Shown piece after piece: positions 1 through 12,385 of a stretch of 64,000 nt of DNA. The notes beneath the pieces are model-generated. The model did not search any database and was not told the DNA's origin. It saw nothing but the letters and a program-made list of their open reading frames with translations. The stretch covers positions 11,488,001-11,552,000 of the forward strand of contig CM073566.1 of the NCBI GenBank assembly GCA_037074615.1, in the 5' to 3' direction. Source of the DNA: Leucaena leucocephala (lineage: Eukaryota; Streptophyta; Magnoliopsida; Fabales; Fabaceae). The position numbers were made by a program, and so were the translations under genes. The number at the start of each line of letters is the position of its first letter. Within the stretch, counting starts at the first letter, position 1.

Positions 1-756
1 CCGTCTGGATTTTCTATTTTGCGAATAACTTTTTCTACAGGCCTCCTATCGGTATTCTGTCAGTTTCCTGACATCTGTCCCATAAGGACGCATCATCCTG
101 TATTTTCTCACCTGGATCTAAAATCTAGGATATCCGGTAGGAATTTTTATAACTTTTGGACGATCAGTCCATTTCTGGCTATCTGGAGTCTTCAAAAATT
201 CCTGTATTAAGCCAGATTACCGAGCGTCACTTGCTCTCTCTACCGGTGAAATCTGGGACTGAAATGCTTTCGGACAGTCCAAACCACTTCCGGCCTGACT
301 TTCTTTAATTACAATTTAGTCCCAGGGAACTTTTCTTCTTTTCATTTAAGTCCCTTTTTACTTGGCTAAAATTACACTTAAGGACCCCACATTTTTGTCT
401 ACTTCTCTTTTTGGCCTTGCACCTTTTCATAATTGCATCTAAGTCCCTTCCTTTTCTTTTCTTTACTTTACTAGGTCTAAGGGCATTATTGTCTTTTCAT
501 ATCTTACCAGAGTATTCTCTGGCCCTGGTTAACTATCCAGATACCCCTTCTTGACTGTCTAACCTTAGCCAAATGACCAAAATACCCTTTACTCATTCTT
601 CAGTTATTCTATAACATAAGGGCATTTTTGTCATTTTGCACATTTTTCCCGGACACCGGCCCCTCTTACTACTAAACTGATATTATGGGCTTGGGCCTTC
701 CCTGGTATCACTATGGGCCTTAGAAAACACTGTATGGCCTCTGTCCATAGTCCGAT
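1..756 (-). repeat. Truncated minus-strand LTR fragment
   Basis: This sequence reads on the minus strand as the first half of a gypsy-type LTR. It matches, in inverted orientation, 48764-49514, including an unusual internal join near 480 where a mid-LTR segment abuts an upstream segment. It is cut at 756/757 by the LTR of the tandem A array. The left end continues outside the window. No ORF of substance is present. Confidence 0.75.
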
Positions 757-3685
757 TGTCACATCCTTAATTTTATACATCTTAGGAACCATTCAGTAGC
801 ATTTGGAACCACTTTCAGGGTCATAGAAGTCCAAACTCTCAATCTGGAATTTTACTCTTTTCGGTACTGTTCACTGTAGCAAATTTCAGATGAGTGACTT
901 GACTTTTAAAAATCATAACTAATTCTAAAAAAATTTAAACGAAGTGGTTCAAAGTGCTACATGAAGCTAACTCAATTATCTTTCAGGGAAAAATCATTGG
1001 TTGACCATTACTTGAACGATTTAATGTGGGTCAACATTTTAAAGTTACTGTTCATCCAGTGATCTTCTCCTGAATCCAGCATTTTGGTTCCATCTTTGGT
1101 AATTTATATCCTTTCGTACAGACATCAAAATGGGACATTCTATATATCAAATTAAATCTTAGTATGTCTACTTTTTACCATAAAAATTTCGTGCATTAAT
1201 TCAACCATTTACTATTTTTAATGATTTATCAAACATGCATAGGTCCTCACGAGTTACTGTTCACTGAACCTATTTTCAGCATTCAATCTTCACATACACA
1301 TGCATACAACCATCACATATTAGTCATACATGCCAGATAACAATTATTATTAGATAATCAATTGTTGTATATCAGTGTATGATCAATCCCCTCAAATTTC
1401 TATTACATCTTTTCACTGTCTAAAATCCGGCAGCATAACTGCTACAATTCTTCTTTAGAAAGTAACCGATGTTGTACCGATTCGGTAATTCCCTCATGAG
1501 AACTACCATTCTACGTAGTATCCAGGAAAGACTGGATGAACCTGCTAGGTCTACTCACTTCCAGCCTCCTTAGACAGCACTACGTACACAGTATGTATCA
1601 GTTCCTTTCCCTGTTCCTGCTTTCTTGCCGGAATTTCGGCAGCATAACGGCATCTCTTAAAATTCCCAAATTTCATTTTGATAGAACCTCCCCTGTAATG
1701 TTATGTATGGGAATGAGATTCAAAAGAATCCCAGTAGCAAAAATCATAACAATATATGTAATGCAGAGTGACGGTGCTTGCTTGTGATTGTGTACAGATA
1801 AGTATACTGCATGCTTCCATATTCAATAACATATGATCATAGCATTGGAATAGAGCTTCAAGCATAACATATAAGACAACAATCCAATCAAACAAAACAA
1901 CACATCACAAAGACATTACATAAGAGCTAGGATTAGTTACTACCTCAAAAGCAGAGCTTCAGAACCTCTCTACTACTTCCAACTCCACCAGAACTTCCTT
2001 ACTTCTTTCTTTCTCTCACTTTCTCTCTCAAGAACTTCTTTCTTCCTCTCTTTCTTGCTTGCACCGAAATGAAGGAGTAAGGGGGTATTTATAGTGTTGA
2101 GCAATGGCAATCTTGTAATTAGGAAGACTTATGATCCTGTGGTCCTGGTTTTTCTTGGAATTTCCTATTTTCTTTAATTCTCTTTTACTGCATCACCCTG
2201 GACACCTCATGGGACACCTCATAGGACACCTCACCACCCATATGCTTCATGTGACGAAATTTGGAGGTTCTGGAAGCTTTCCGGTCCAATCCGGTACCGG
2301 CCCGGTCCATCGCCTCGAAAAACGTGCCGTTTTCTGAATCTGATATTTCTGAAGATCCTTTTTATGTCTACTGACCTCACATTTAGTATCTAGACCCTTT
2401 ATATCATTAACTTTTTAATACTGGGTCCAGACTCAGTTACAGATCCCCTGCGAAATGACCAAAATGCCCTTGGTGCCCTATCTTGTCCTATTTTAACCCT
2501 AAGGGCAAAATCGTCATTTCACACCTTTCTGGACCTGTTCAAAGCTTATACTGGCTCTAGTCAACCTTATTTAGACATGTCTTGACCTCTGGGCCTGTCC
2601 AAAATGACCAGAATGCCCTCCATTCATCTGCTGCCCTTTTTGTACAACACAGGGGCATTTTCGTAATTTCGCACTTTTCCGGGGTTCTGCTGGACACTGG
2701 CCCACCTATCAGTCCAAGAGCCTTATTGGGACTCTAATGGCGCCATTTTTTGGCTTTCTGGGTCCCTTACCTGTATGGCACGTATTACGAGGAATCTTCC
2801 TCTGCCACAGTTCACCAAATATTTTAATTATTATTTACCGATTATACACCTTTCCGGACACCGGCTCCTTTTCCCAGATACAGTGTCCTACTGTGTTCAG
2901 GCATCCCTGTGGGTCATAACGGTCATCTGACCGAAGTCATCTGATCGCATTTAGCCCCTTTAAAAAAATATCGATAAATCTCCAACCCGGATCCCCGGAG
3001 GCCTCATACTCCCGTCTGAATTTGCTATTTTGTGAATAACTCCTTCTACAGACCTCCTATCGGTATTCTGTCAATTTCCTGACATCCGCCCCATAAGGGC
3101 GCATCATCCTGTATTTTCTCACTTATATCTGAAATCTAGGGTATCCGGTATTAATTTTTATAACTTTTGGACGATCAGTCCATTTCTGGCTATCTGGAGT
3201 CTTCAAAAATTCCGGTATTAGGCTGGGTTACCAGGCGTCACCTGCCCTACCTTCTGGTAGAATCTGGGACTGAAATGCTGTCGGGCAGTGCGAACCCCTT
3301 CCGGCCTAACTTTCTTTAATTACACTTTAGCCCCAGGGAACTTTTCTTCTTTATAATTAAATCCCTTTTATTTGGCTAAAATTACACTTAAGGACCCCAC
3401 CTTTTTGTCTACTTTTCTTTTTGGCCTTAAACTTTTTCATAATTACATCTAAGTCCCTACATTTTCTTTCTTTTGCAATTTTAACCCCTTTCCTTGCATA
3501 AATGGCCACTATATTTCTAGGGACTTTCACTATTTACATATAAGTCCTTGCTCTTTGACTTATTTGCAGTTTAATCCCTAAAAACCCTCTGTATGTTTCT
3601 GGGACTTCTGCTCAAAGGAGTCTGATAGTCTATCTATTTCAGGCTCACTTTCTGAGTCTCTGGGCCTGAAAATTGGGGTATTACA
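757..3685 (-). repeat. LTR A1 of tandem array (2,929 bp)
   Basis: On the minus strand it starts TGTAATACCC and ends GGATGTGACA, the TG...CA ends expected of an LTR. The left boundary is the mosaic fragment 1-756; the right boundary is the polypurine tract at 3686-3700. By eye it differs from LTR A2 at roughly 20 positions including a 1-base indel, more than A2 differs from A3. It contains a TATAAATA box, a CT-rich leader and conserved hairpins, but no credible ORF. Confidence 0.9.
2086..2093 (-). promoter_or_regulatory. TATA box of LTR A1
   Basis: TATAAATA on the minus strand, followed downstream (lower coordinates) by C-rich sequence and then a GA-rich leader (about 1985-2060). The same arrangement recurs in every LTR of families A and B here, so this is the likely core promoter of the element. 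Confidence 0.7.
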
Positions 3686-3700
3686 TTTCTACCCCCCTTA
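3686..3700 (-). promoter_or_regulatory. Polypurine tract of array unit 1
   Basis: Reads TAAGGGGGGTAGAAA on the minus strand, directly before the LTR start TGTAATACC. It is preceded at 3704-3725 by a 9-bp hairpin, TAAATTTCG-AGGA-CGAAATTTA. A polypurine tract primes plus-strand DNA synthesis. Confidence 0.85.
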
Positions 3701-5065
3701 AAATAAATTTCGTCCTCGAAATTTACTTAGTTCCTTCATCAACTATTCTGGATATATCTTCTCGGTATATCATTTCTTGGTTTATGTCTAAGGCTTGGGG
3801 TATTCATCTATTCATCAATCTTCTACTTACCTACTTCTACTCATGGACAACTTACCGGACTTATAAGTAGTGTCCATTTCTTTCATATTTTTCCTTTCAT
3901 AATTTTATTGTAATTCTGGGGTCTACCTCAATCCTCTTACACTTTGCTAATCTCTTAGGAGAAATATCACTTTTCTTTCTCCTGATACAAGATCATAACC
4001 CAGATGCATCTATGCCAAACTTTCCAGGCATTTGCATTCTTTCTTATCCCTTCTTAGGGCTTTTCTATCGTTAAACTATTCTTGCCTTAGCACCTTTCGT
4101 GTTACTGAGTTAGGGCTTGGTTGTTCTGTTTATAGCTCTAGGCCTTAGTATTCTCTTCTCTGTTTTTCAGGAATTCTTCTACAAACCTTTGAATATCAGT
4201 ACTCAGATTTGATCTTGGACTCCGTCTTAGTTTAAGGGAAAGCTAAGTTCAGTCTGTATATAATAGAGGCGATTTGAGAAAAAGTATTATAAATAATTTT
4301 TCTGGATGAGTTTATCAACTAGTGAAGCTTCCTTATCTTAACTTTGTCTTTGGCATTCATCTTCCCAAAGAGATACTACATTATACTCATATCTCATGGC
4401 TCATCTTAGGCTAGGTCTAACTGCGACCTCGGGATCTAGCTGTGATCAACCGTTAGCCTCTTCAGAATCTAACTGCGACTCTGAACCTCTCAGGATCTAA
4501 CTGCGACCCTGGAGCCATACTAGGATCTAACTGCGACCCTCCAGAATCTAACTACGATTCTGTTGTACTGTATACCTCCCGAAGATCTTAAACCAACAGA
4601 CTAAGTTATAAGGTTAACTGCTTCCACCTGTTGATAACTCAATAAAAATTTTAAAATTTTTTATAGCCTCGTATTATTTACCCAGACTTTACTTATTTTC
4701 TCTCTTACTCAGGAGTTCCCTCTCATCTCAGCTTATTCTAATCTGTGCTCTAACTGCGAGCCATTAAACTATGCTCTAGCTGCGAGCATTCTGTATCAGA
4801 TCCATCTCTTATCTAAAGAGTGATCTGAAAACAAATGCTTTATTGTTATCTGCTTCCCTTTTTATACCATTCCTTTCAATAGAAATGGCCCTGAGTACTG
4901 TATTCACAATTTATAGAATGATCTGAGTAAAATATATCATATTCATTCCCACATAAAGGCAACATACTAGGTACAGGATAGCTCAATAGTGTGCATACTG
5001 GACAATATATACAAGATTTGTTTACTTATTAGCTAATAGAAACAGAACACATATGGACTCGTATC
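3701..5065 (-). other. 3' non-coding internal region, unit 1
   Basis: About 1.36 kb between the gag stop and the polypurine tract, with no ORF worth calling on either strand. This is where pol would lie in an autonomous gypsy element; it is absent. The region holds a short repeat array (4413-4562) and repeated CTCTA-GCTGCGAGC-like words near 4748-4790. Equivalent regions are 9516-10880 and 15331-16695. Confidence 0.75.
4413..4562 (-). repeat. Short degenerate tandem repeat (ATCTAACTGCGAC words)
   Basis: Six copies of a GATCTAACTGCGAC-like word begin near 4415, 4433, 4466, 4494, 4524 and 4545, spaced 18-33 bp. The array recurs at 10228-10377 and 16043-16192. In the plus-strand relic it occurs twice, near 39774-39905 and 40900-41030. 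It is a non-coding feature of family A interiors. Confidence 0.7.
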
Positions 5066-6310
5066 TTAATTTGGTGCAGGAGACTTTCTTATCTCGTTGC
5101 CAGTCAGGGCATATACTCTTCCCTGAGTCGGATATCTTTCGCCTGTTGTGTTCTGTGGGCACTCTCTAGCATAATGTCCAGACTTTCCACACCTATAGCA
5201 TAACCCTTGACCTGCTAGACAAGGCCTTGTACCATGGTCTCGACCACAATTCCCACATACATTAGGCCTTGGTTGCCTACTAACTTCTCTTGGCCCACTA
5301 CCTGGTCTACTCCCCTGTTTCTTATTAACTTCTGACTCATATACTGGCCCATTTCTCTTCTTACTGTTTCCTTTCGAGGAACCTGGGGGCGTCATTCTCA
5401 ATGGTACTGATGTAGCAGGCTCACCCTTTTCTGGATATTGCACATTCTTTTCTGTGATCCTGCATACCTCTATTGCTTCATTAAACCTTCGTATCTGCCT
5501 AGGAAAAACTTTCTCTTTCAGTGTAGAATTTAATCCACGAGTTAATTTCTCAGTGGTCCATCTTTCATCATTCCTATATTTTAGGTACGTGGAGTATCGT
5601 GAAAGACGAATAAACTTAGCAAGATAATCGTCAAAGGATTCCTGCTCACCCTGCCTTAATATTAAAAATTCGGCTTCGTGCTCATCCTTTACTGACTGTG
5701 GAAAATATTTCTCGTTGAACTGCTCAAGAAATACTTCCCATGTGAGTGGAATATTTCTTGATTGCAGAATTACTTCTGTGTTCCTCCACCACCGATCGGC
5801 CTCCTTTTCTAGCTTGTAAACTGCCATCTGAGCCTTTCTTTCAGTGGGACATTCTAAAATCTTAAAGATTTTCTCTAACTGGCTAACCCAATCCTCGGCT
5901 ACTTGAGTGTCAAAAGTTCCTTCAAACATAGGCGGATTAAACTTCTGGAATCGTTCCATCCATGTTTGAAGACTTTCCTGGTTATTGTTCTTTCCTATAG
6001 ACCCTTGATGTCTATTCATTCCAATCTGCCCATGATTTGACTGAGGTTCGGGTTCTACATCATTTTCTGGTACTACCTCCTTCTCAGACTGTTGTAAGCT
6101 AGCAACTGCAGCAGCAACCGCCGTAGCGATAGTAGAATCTCGTTCTTGATCTTGGCGAACTTGTTCCGCCCTTATTTCTTCCATCATTCTCTGTTGCTGA
6201 TCTAGTCTAGCAAGGATGACTTGCATAGGATCTACCTCATTGGAGTTACCAGCTTCCTCTATGTGTGGCTCCTCCACTCTAGTTCTACGTCCTCGTCTCG
6301 TGTTCACCAT
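5066..6310 (-). CDS. gag: Gag polyprotein, array unit 1
   Basis: Structural Gag of a Ty3/gypsy-type non-autonomous retrotransposon; it would form the cytoplasmic virus-like particle and bind element RNA. I start it at the ATG giving MVNTRRGRR (414 residues), because that start is shared with the B element and the old relic; an in-frame ATG 12 codons upstream is not conserved. In order: a basic N-terminus, a glutamine-rich coiled-coil stretch (about residues 28-75), an acidic linker, the retrotransposon gag domain (about 115-300, with WWRN and FLEQFNEKYFP), a basic linker, and two zinc knuckles near the C-terminus, CGNCGRDHGTRPC (CX2CX3HX4C) and CYRCGKSGHYAREC (CX2CX4HX4C). The stop is followed by non-coding sequence and no pol. 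The protein is identical to that of unit 2. The frame is intact and possibly functional. Confidence 0.93.
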   Translation of the reverse strand: MVNTRRGRRTRVEEPHIEEAGNSNEVDPMQVILARLDQQQRMMEEIRAEQVRQDQERDSTIATAVAAAVASLQQSEKEVVPENDVEPEPQSNHGQIGMNRHQGSIGKNNNQESLQTWMERFQKFNPPMFEGTFDTQVAEDWVSQLEKIFKILECPTERKAQMAVYKLEKEADRWWRNTEVILQSRNIPLTWEVFLEQFNEKYFPQSVKDEHEAEFLILRQGEQESFDDYLAKFIRLSRYSTYLKYRNDERWTTEKLTRGLNSTLKEKVFPRQIRRFNEAIEVCRITEKNVQYPEKGEPATSVPLRMTPPGSSKGNSKKRNGPVYESEVNKKQGSRPGSGPREVSRQPRPNVCGNCGRDHGTRPCLAGQGLCYRCGKSGHYARECPQNTTGERYPTQGRVYALTGNEIRKSPAPN

Positions 6311-6555
6311 CTTGCTTCTCGTCAATCTCAAAAGAAAAGTGAACATATTAATATCATACTACCTATTCATCTAAAAGCTTTACCTTTACTGGGCTTTTCT
6401 AAACCTTTAACTTTCCTATATATATTAGTCGTTATACAAGACCTATCTCGTCACAACCTCAGCTTCCCGTGATCACTTAGTGTCAATTATGACAGCTTTA
6501 TCAGGGTATCTCTATAATTTATCTATTCAGAGCATTTCCTAAGCCAGAATCCTTT

Positions 6556-6567
6556 GCTCTGATACCA
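6556..6567 (-). promoter_or_regulatory. Primer-binding site, unit 1 (initiator tRNA-Met)
   Basis: TGGTATCAGAGC on the minus strand, three bases inside the LTR end at 6571. It is complementary to the 3' end of plant initiator tRNA-Met, the primer used by many plant LTR retrotransposons. It fixes the LTR boundary and the direction of the element. Confidence 0.93.
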
Positions 6568-6570
6568 AAA

Positions 6571-9500
6571 TGTCACATCCTTAATTTTATACATCTTAGG
6601 AACCATTCAGTAGCATTTGGAACCACTTTCAGGGTCATAGAAGTCCAAACTCTCAATCTGGAATTTTACTCTTTTCGGTACTGTTCACTGTAGCAAATTT
6701 CAGATGAGTGACTTGACTTTTAAAAATCATAACTAATTCTAAAAAAATTGAAACGAAGTGGTTCAAAGTGCTACATGAAGCTAACTCAATTATCTTTCAG
6801 GGAAAAATCATTGGTTGACCATTACTTGAACAATTTAACGTGGGTCAACATTTTAAAGTTACTGTTCATCCAGTGATCTTCTCCTGGATCCAGCATTTTG
6901 GTTCCATCTTTGGTAATTTATATCCTTTCGTACAGACATCCAAATGGGACATTCTATATATCAAATTAAATCTTAGTATGTCTACTTTTTACCATAAAAA
7001 TTTCGTACATTAATTCAACCATTTACTATTTGTAATGATTTATCAAACATGCATAGGTCCTCACGAGTTACTGTTCACTGAACCTATTTTCAGCATTCAA
7101 TCTTCACATACACATGCATACAACCATCACATATTAGTCATACATGCCAGATAACAATTATTATTAGATAATCAACTGTTGTATATCAGTGTATGATCAA
7201 TCCCCTCAAATTTCTATTACATCTTTTCACTGTCTAAAATCCGGCAGCATAACTGCTACAATTCTTCTTTAGAAAGTAACCGATGTTGTACCGATTCGGT
7301 AATTCCCTCATGAGAACTACCATTCTACGTAGTACCCAGGAAAGACTGGATGAACCTGCTAGGTCCACTCACTTCCAGCCTCCTTAGACAGCACTACGTA
7401 CACAGTACGTATCAGTTCCTTTCCCTGTTCCTGCTTTCTTGCCGGAATTTCGGCAGCATAACGGCGTCTCTTAAAATTCCCAAATTTCATTTTGATAGAA
7501 CCTCCCCTGTAATGTTATGTATGGGAATGAGATTCAAAAGAATCCCAGTAGCAAAAATCATAACAATATATGTAATGCAGAGTGACGGTGCTTGCTTGTG
7601 ATTGTGTACAGATAAGTATGCTGCATGCTTCCATATTCAATAACATATGATCATAGCATTGGAATAGAGCTTCAAGCATAACATATAAGACAACAATCCA
7701 ATCAAACAAAACAACACATCACAAAGACATTACATAAGAGCTAGGATTAGTTACTACCTCAAAAGCAGAGCTTCAGAACCTCTCTACTACTTCCAACTCC
7801 ACCAGAACTTCCTTACTTCTTTCTTTCTCTCACTTTCTCTCTCAAGAACTTCTTTCTTCCTCTCTTTCTTGCTTGCACCGAAATGAAGGAGTAAGGGGGG
7901 TATTTATAGTGTTGAGCAATGGCAATCTTGTAATTAGGAAGACTTATGATCCTGTGGTCCTGGTTTTTCCTGGAATTTCCTATTTTCTTTAATTCTCTTT
8001 TACTGCATCACCCTGGACACCTCATGGGACACCTCATAGGACACCTCACCACCCATATGCTTCATGTGACGAAATTTGGAGGTTCTGGAAGCTTTCCGGT
8101 CCAATCCGGTACCGGGCCGGTCCATCGCCTCGAAAAACGTGCCGTTTTCTGAATCTGATGTTTCTGAAGGTCCTTTTTATGTCTACTGACCTCACATTTA
8201 GTATCTAGACCCTTTATATCATTAACTTTTTAATACTGGGTCCAGACTCAGTTACAGATCCCCTGCGAAATGACCAAAATGCCCTTGGTGCCCTATCTTG
8301 TCCTATTTTAACCCTAAGGGCAAAATCGTCATTTCACACCTTTCTGGACCGGTTCAAAGCTTATACTGGCTCTAGTCAACCTTATTTAGACATGTCTTGA
8401 CCTCTGGGCCTGTCCAAAATGACCAGAATGCCCTCCATTCATCTGCTGCCCTTTTTGTACAACACAGGGGCATTTTCGTAATTTCGCACTTTTCCGGGGT
8501 TCTGCTGGACACTGGCCCACCTATCAGTCCAAGAGCCTTATTGGGACTCTAATGGCGCCATTTTTTGGCTTTCTGGGTCCCTTACCTGTATGGCACGTAT
8601 TACGAGGAATCTTCCTCTGCCACAGTTCACCAAATATTTTAATTATTATTTACCGATTATACACCTTTCCGGACACCGGCTCCTTTTCCCAGATACAGTG
8701 TCCTACTGTGTTCAGGCATCCCTGTGGGTCATAACGGTCATCTGACCGAAGTCATCTGATCGCATTTAGCCCCTTTAAAAAAATACCGATAAATCTCCAA
8801 CCCGGATCCCCGGAGGCCTCATACTCCCGTCTGAATTTGCTATTTTGTGAATAACTCCTTCTACAGACCTCCTATCGGTATTCTGTCAATTTCCTGACAT
8901 CCGCCCCATAAGGGCGCATCATCCTGTATTTTCTCACTTATATCTGAAATCTAGGGTATCCGGTATTAATTTTTATAACTTTTGGACGATCAGTCCATTT
9001 CTGGCTATCTGGAGTCTTCAAAAATTCCGGTATTAGGCTGGGTTACCAGGCGTCACCTGCCCTACCTTCTGGTAGAATCTGGGACTGAAATGCTGTCGGG
9101 CAGTGCGAACCCCTTCCGGCCTAACTTTCTTTAATTACACTTTAGCCCCAGGGAACTTTTCTTCTTTATAATTAAATCCCTTTTATTTGGCTAAAATTAC
9201 ACTTAAGGACCCCACCTTTTTGTCTACTTTTCTTTTTGGCCTTAAACTTTTTCATAATTACATCTAAGTCCCTACATTTTCTTTCTTTTGCAATTTTAAC
9301 CCCTTTCCTTGCATAAATGGCCACTATATTTCTAGGGACTTTCACTATTTACATATAAGTCCTTGCTCTTTGACTTATTTGCAGTTTAATCCCTAAAAAC
9401 CCTCTGTATGTTTCTGGGACTTCTGCTCAAAGGAGTCTGATAGTCTATCTATTTCAGGCTCACTTTCTGAGTCTCTGGGCCTGAAAATTGGGGTATTACA
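6571..9500 (-). repeat. LTR A2 (2,930 bp), shared by units 1 and 2
   Basis: TGTAATACCC...GGATGTGACA on the minus strand. It acts as 5' LTR for unit 1 and 3' LTR for unit 2. The TATA box is at 7901-7908, and the polypurine tract of unit 2 lies just beyond, at 9501-9515. It is nearly identical to LTR A3. Confidence 0.92.
7901..7908 (-). promoter_or_regulatory. TATA box of LTR A2
   Basis: TATAAATA on the minus strand in the same context as in LTR A1. Confidence 0.7.
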
Positions 9501-9515
9501 TTTCTACCCCCCTTA
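9501..9515 (-). promoter_or_regulatory. Polypurine tract of array unit 2
   Basis: Same purine run as at 3686-3700, directly before LTR A2, preceded by the AGGA-loop hairpin at 9519-9540. Confidence 0.85.
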
Positions 9516-10880
9516 AAATAAATTTCGTCCTCGAAATTTACTTAGTTCCTTCATCAACTATTCTGGATATATCTTCTCGGTATATCATTTCTTGGTTTAT
9601 GTCTAAGGCTTGGGGTATTCATCTATTCATCAATCTTCTACTTACCTACTTCTACTCATGGACAACTTACCGGACTTATAAGTAGTGTCCATTTCTTTCA
9701 TATTTTTCCTTTCATAATTTTATTGTAATTCTGGGGTCTACCTCAATCCTCTTACACTTTGCTAATCTCTTAGGAGAAATATCACTTTTCTTTCTCCTGA
9801 TACAAGATCATAACCCAGATGCATCTATGCCAAACTTTCCAGGCATTTGCATTCTTTCTTATCCCTTCTTAGGGCTTTTCTATCGTTAAACTATTCTTGC
9901 CTTAGCACCTTTCGTGTTACTGAGTTAGGGCTTGGTTGTTCTGTTTATAGCTCTAGGCCTTAGTATTCTCTTCTCTGTTTTTCAGGAATTCTTCTACAAA
10001 CCTTTGAATATCAGTACTCAGATTTGATCTTGGACTCCGTCTTAGTTTAAGGGAAAGCTAAGTTCAGTCTGTATATAATAGAGGCGATTTGAGAAAAAGT
10101 ATTATAAATAATTTTTCTGGATGAGTTTATCAACTAGTGAAGCTTCCTTATCTTAACTTTGTCTTTGGCATTCATCTTCCCAAAGAGATACTACATTATA
10201 CTCATATCTCATGGCTCATCTTAGGCTAGGTCTAACTGCGACCTCGGGATCTAGCTGTGATCAACCGTTAGCCTCTTCAGAATCTAACTGCGACTCTGAA
10301 CCTCTCAGGATCTAACTGCGACCCTGGAGCCATACTAGGATCTAACTGCGACCCTCCAGAATCTAACTATGATTCTGTTGTACTGTATACCTCCCGAAGA
10401 TCTTAAACCAACAGACTAAGTTATAAGGTTAACTGCTTCCACCTGTTGATAACTCAATAAAAATTTTAAAATTTTTTATAGCCTCGTATTATTTACCCAG
10501 ACTTTACTTATTTTCTCTCTTACTCAGGAGTTCCCTCTCATCTCAGCTTATTCTAATCTGTGCTCTAACTGCGAGCCATTAAACTATGCTCTAGCTGCGA
10601 GCATTCTGTATCAGATCCATCTCTTATCTAAAGAGTGATCTGAAAACAAATGCTTTATTGTTATCTGCTTCCCTTTTTATACCATTCCTTTCAATAGAAA
10701 TGGCCCTGAGTACTGTATTCACAATTTATAGAATGATCTGAGTAAAATATATCATATTCATTCCCACATAAAGGCAACATACTAGGTACAGGATAGCTCA
10801 ATAGTGTGCATACTGGACAATATATACAAGATTTGTTTACTTATTAGCTAATAGAAACAGAACACATATGGACTCGTATC

Positions 10881-12125
10881 TTAATTTGGTGCAGGAGACT
10901 TTCTTATCTCGTTGCCAGTCAGGGCATATACTCTTCCCTGAGTCGGATATCTTTCGCCTGTTGTGTTCTGTGGGCACTCTCTAGCATAATGTCCAGACTT
11001 TCCACACCTATAGCATAACCCTTGACCTGCTAGACAAGGCCTTGTACCATGGTCTCGACCACAATTCCCACATACATTAGGCCTTGGTTGCCTACTAACT
11101 TCTCTTGGCCCACTACCTGGTCTACTCCCCTGTTTCTTATTAACTTCTGACTCATATACTGGCCCATTTCTCTTCTTACTGTTTCCTTTCGAGGAACCTG
11201 GGGGCGTCATTCTCAATGGTACTGATGTAGCAGGCTCACCCTTTTCTGGATATTGCACATTCTTTTCTGTGATCCTGCATACCTCTATTGCTTCATTAAA
11301 CCTTCGTATCTGCCTAGGAAAAACTTTCTCTTTCAGTGTAGAATTTAATCCACGAGTTAATTTCTCAGTGGTCCATCTTTCATCATTCCTATATTTTAGG
11401 TACGTGGAGTATCGTGAAAGACGAATAAACTTAGCAAGATAATCGTCAAAGGATTCCTGCTCACCCTGCCTTAATATTAAAAATTCGGCTTCGTGCTCAT
11501 CCTTTACTGACTGTGGAAAATATTTCTCGTTGAACTGCTCAAGAAATACTTCCCATGTGAGTGGAATATTTCTTGATTGCAGAATTACTTCTGTGTTCCT
11601 CCACCACCGATCGGCCTCCTTTTCTAGCTTGTAAACTGCCATCTGAGCCTTTCTTTCAGTGGGACATTCTAAAATCTTAAAGATTTTCTCTAACTGGCTA
11701 ACCCAATCCTCGGCTACTTGAGTGTCAAAAGTTCCTTCAAACATAGGCGGATTAAACTTCTGGAATCGTTCCATCCATGTTTGAAGACTTTCCTGGTTAT
11801 TGTTCTTTCCTATAGACCCTTGATGTCTATTCATTCCAATCTGCCCATGATTTGACTGAGGTTCGGGTTCTACATCATTTTCTGGTACTACCTCCTTCTC
11901 AGACTGTTGTAAGCTAGCAACTGCAGCAGCAACCGCCGTAGCGATAGTAGAATCTCGTTCTTGATCTTGGCGAACTTGTTCCGCCCTTATTTCTTCCATC
12001 ATTCTCTGTTGCTGATCTAGTCTAGCAAGGATGACTTGCATAGGATCTACCTCATTGGAGTTACCAGCTTCCTCTATGTGTGGCTCCTCCACTCTAGTTC
12101 TACGTCCTCGTCTCGTGTTCACCAT
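10881..12125 (-). CDS. gag: Gag polyprotein, array unit 2
   Basis: Second full-length Gag of the tandem array, start chosen at MVNTRRGRR as in unit 1. The protein is identical to unit 1 over its whole length: coiled coil, retrotransposon gag domain and both zinc knuckles with all Cys and His residues present. It lies 5,815 bp from the first copy between LTRs A2 and A3, with a primer-binding site at 12371-12382. There is no pol in its unit, so it depends on enzymes from another element. Identity between the copies points to very recent duplication or homogenisation, not independent insertion. Confidence 0.93.
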   Translation of the reverse strand: MVNTRRGRRTRVEEPHIEEAGNSNEVDPMQVILARLDQQQRMMEEIRAEQVRQDQERDSTIATAVAAAVASLQQSEKEVVPENDVEPEPQSNHGQIGMNRHQGSIGKNNNQESLQTWMERFQKFNPPMFEGTFDTQVAEDWVSQLEKIFKILECPTERKAQMAVYKLEKEADRWWRNTEVILQSRNIPLTWEVFLEQFNEKYFPQSVKDEHEAEFLILRQGEQESFDDYLAKFIRLSRYSTYLKYRNDERWTTEKLTRGLNSTLKEKVFPRQIRRFNEAIEVCRITEKNVQYPEKGEPATSVPLRMTPPGSSKGNSKKRNGPVYESEVNKKQGSRPGSGPREVSRQPRPNVCGNCGRDHGTRPCLAGQGLCYRCGKSGHYARECPQNTTGERYPTQGRVYALTGNEIRKSPAPN

Positions 12126-12370
12126 CTTGCTTCTCGTCAATCTCAAAAGAAAAGTGAACATATTAATATCATACTACCTATTCATCTAAAAGCTTTACCT
12201 TTACTGGGCTTTTCTAAACCTTTAACTTTCCTATATATATTAGTCGTTATACAAGACCTATCTCGTCACAACCTCAGCTTCCCGTGATCACTTAGTGTCA
12301 ATTATGACAGCTTTATCAGGGTATCTCTATAATTTATCTATTCAGAGCATTTCCTAAGCCAGAATCCTTT

Positions 12371-12382
12371 GCTCTGATACCA
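12371..12382 (-). promoter_or_regulatory. Primer-binding site, unit 2 (initiator tRNA-Met)
   Basis: TGGTATCAGAGC on the minus strand, three bases from the end of LTR A3 at 12386. Confidence 0.93.
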
Positions 12383-12385
12383 AAA

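Noticed and set aside
752..756. CCGAT as a target duplication of the A array
   Set aside because: No matching CCGAT at a defined right end; the array passes into a recombinant gag instead of an LTR terminus.
1536..1787. Open frame recurring at 7350-7601 and 13165-13416 (and inverted near 52516)
   Set aside because: It lies within the LTR and is repeated only because the LTR is repeated. No start context, domain or conservation beyond the DNA repeat.
4413..4562. Possible kinship between the ATCTAACTGCGAC array of family A and the GGTCGCGAC minisatellite
   Set aside because: In reverse complement both contain GGTCGC, but spacing (18-33 bp, irregular) and filler differ; a 6-base match is not enough.
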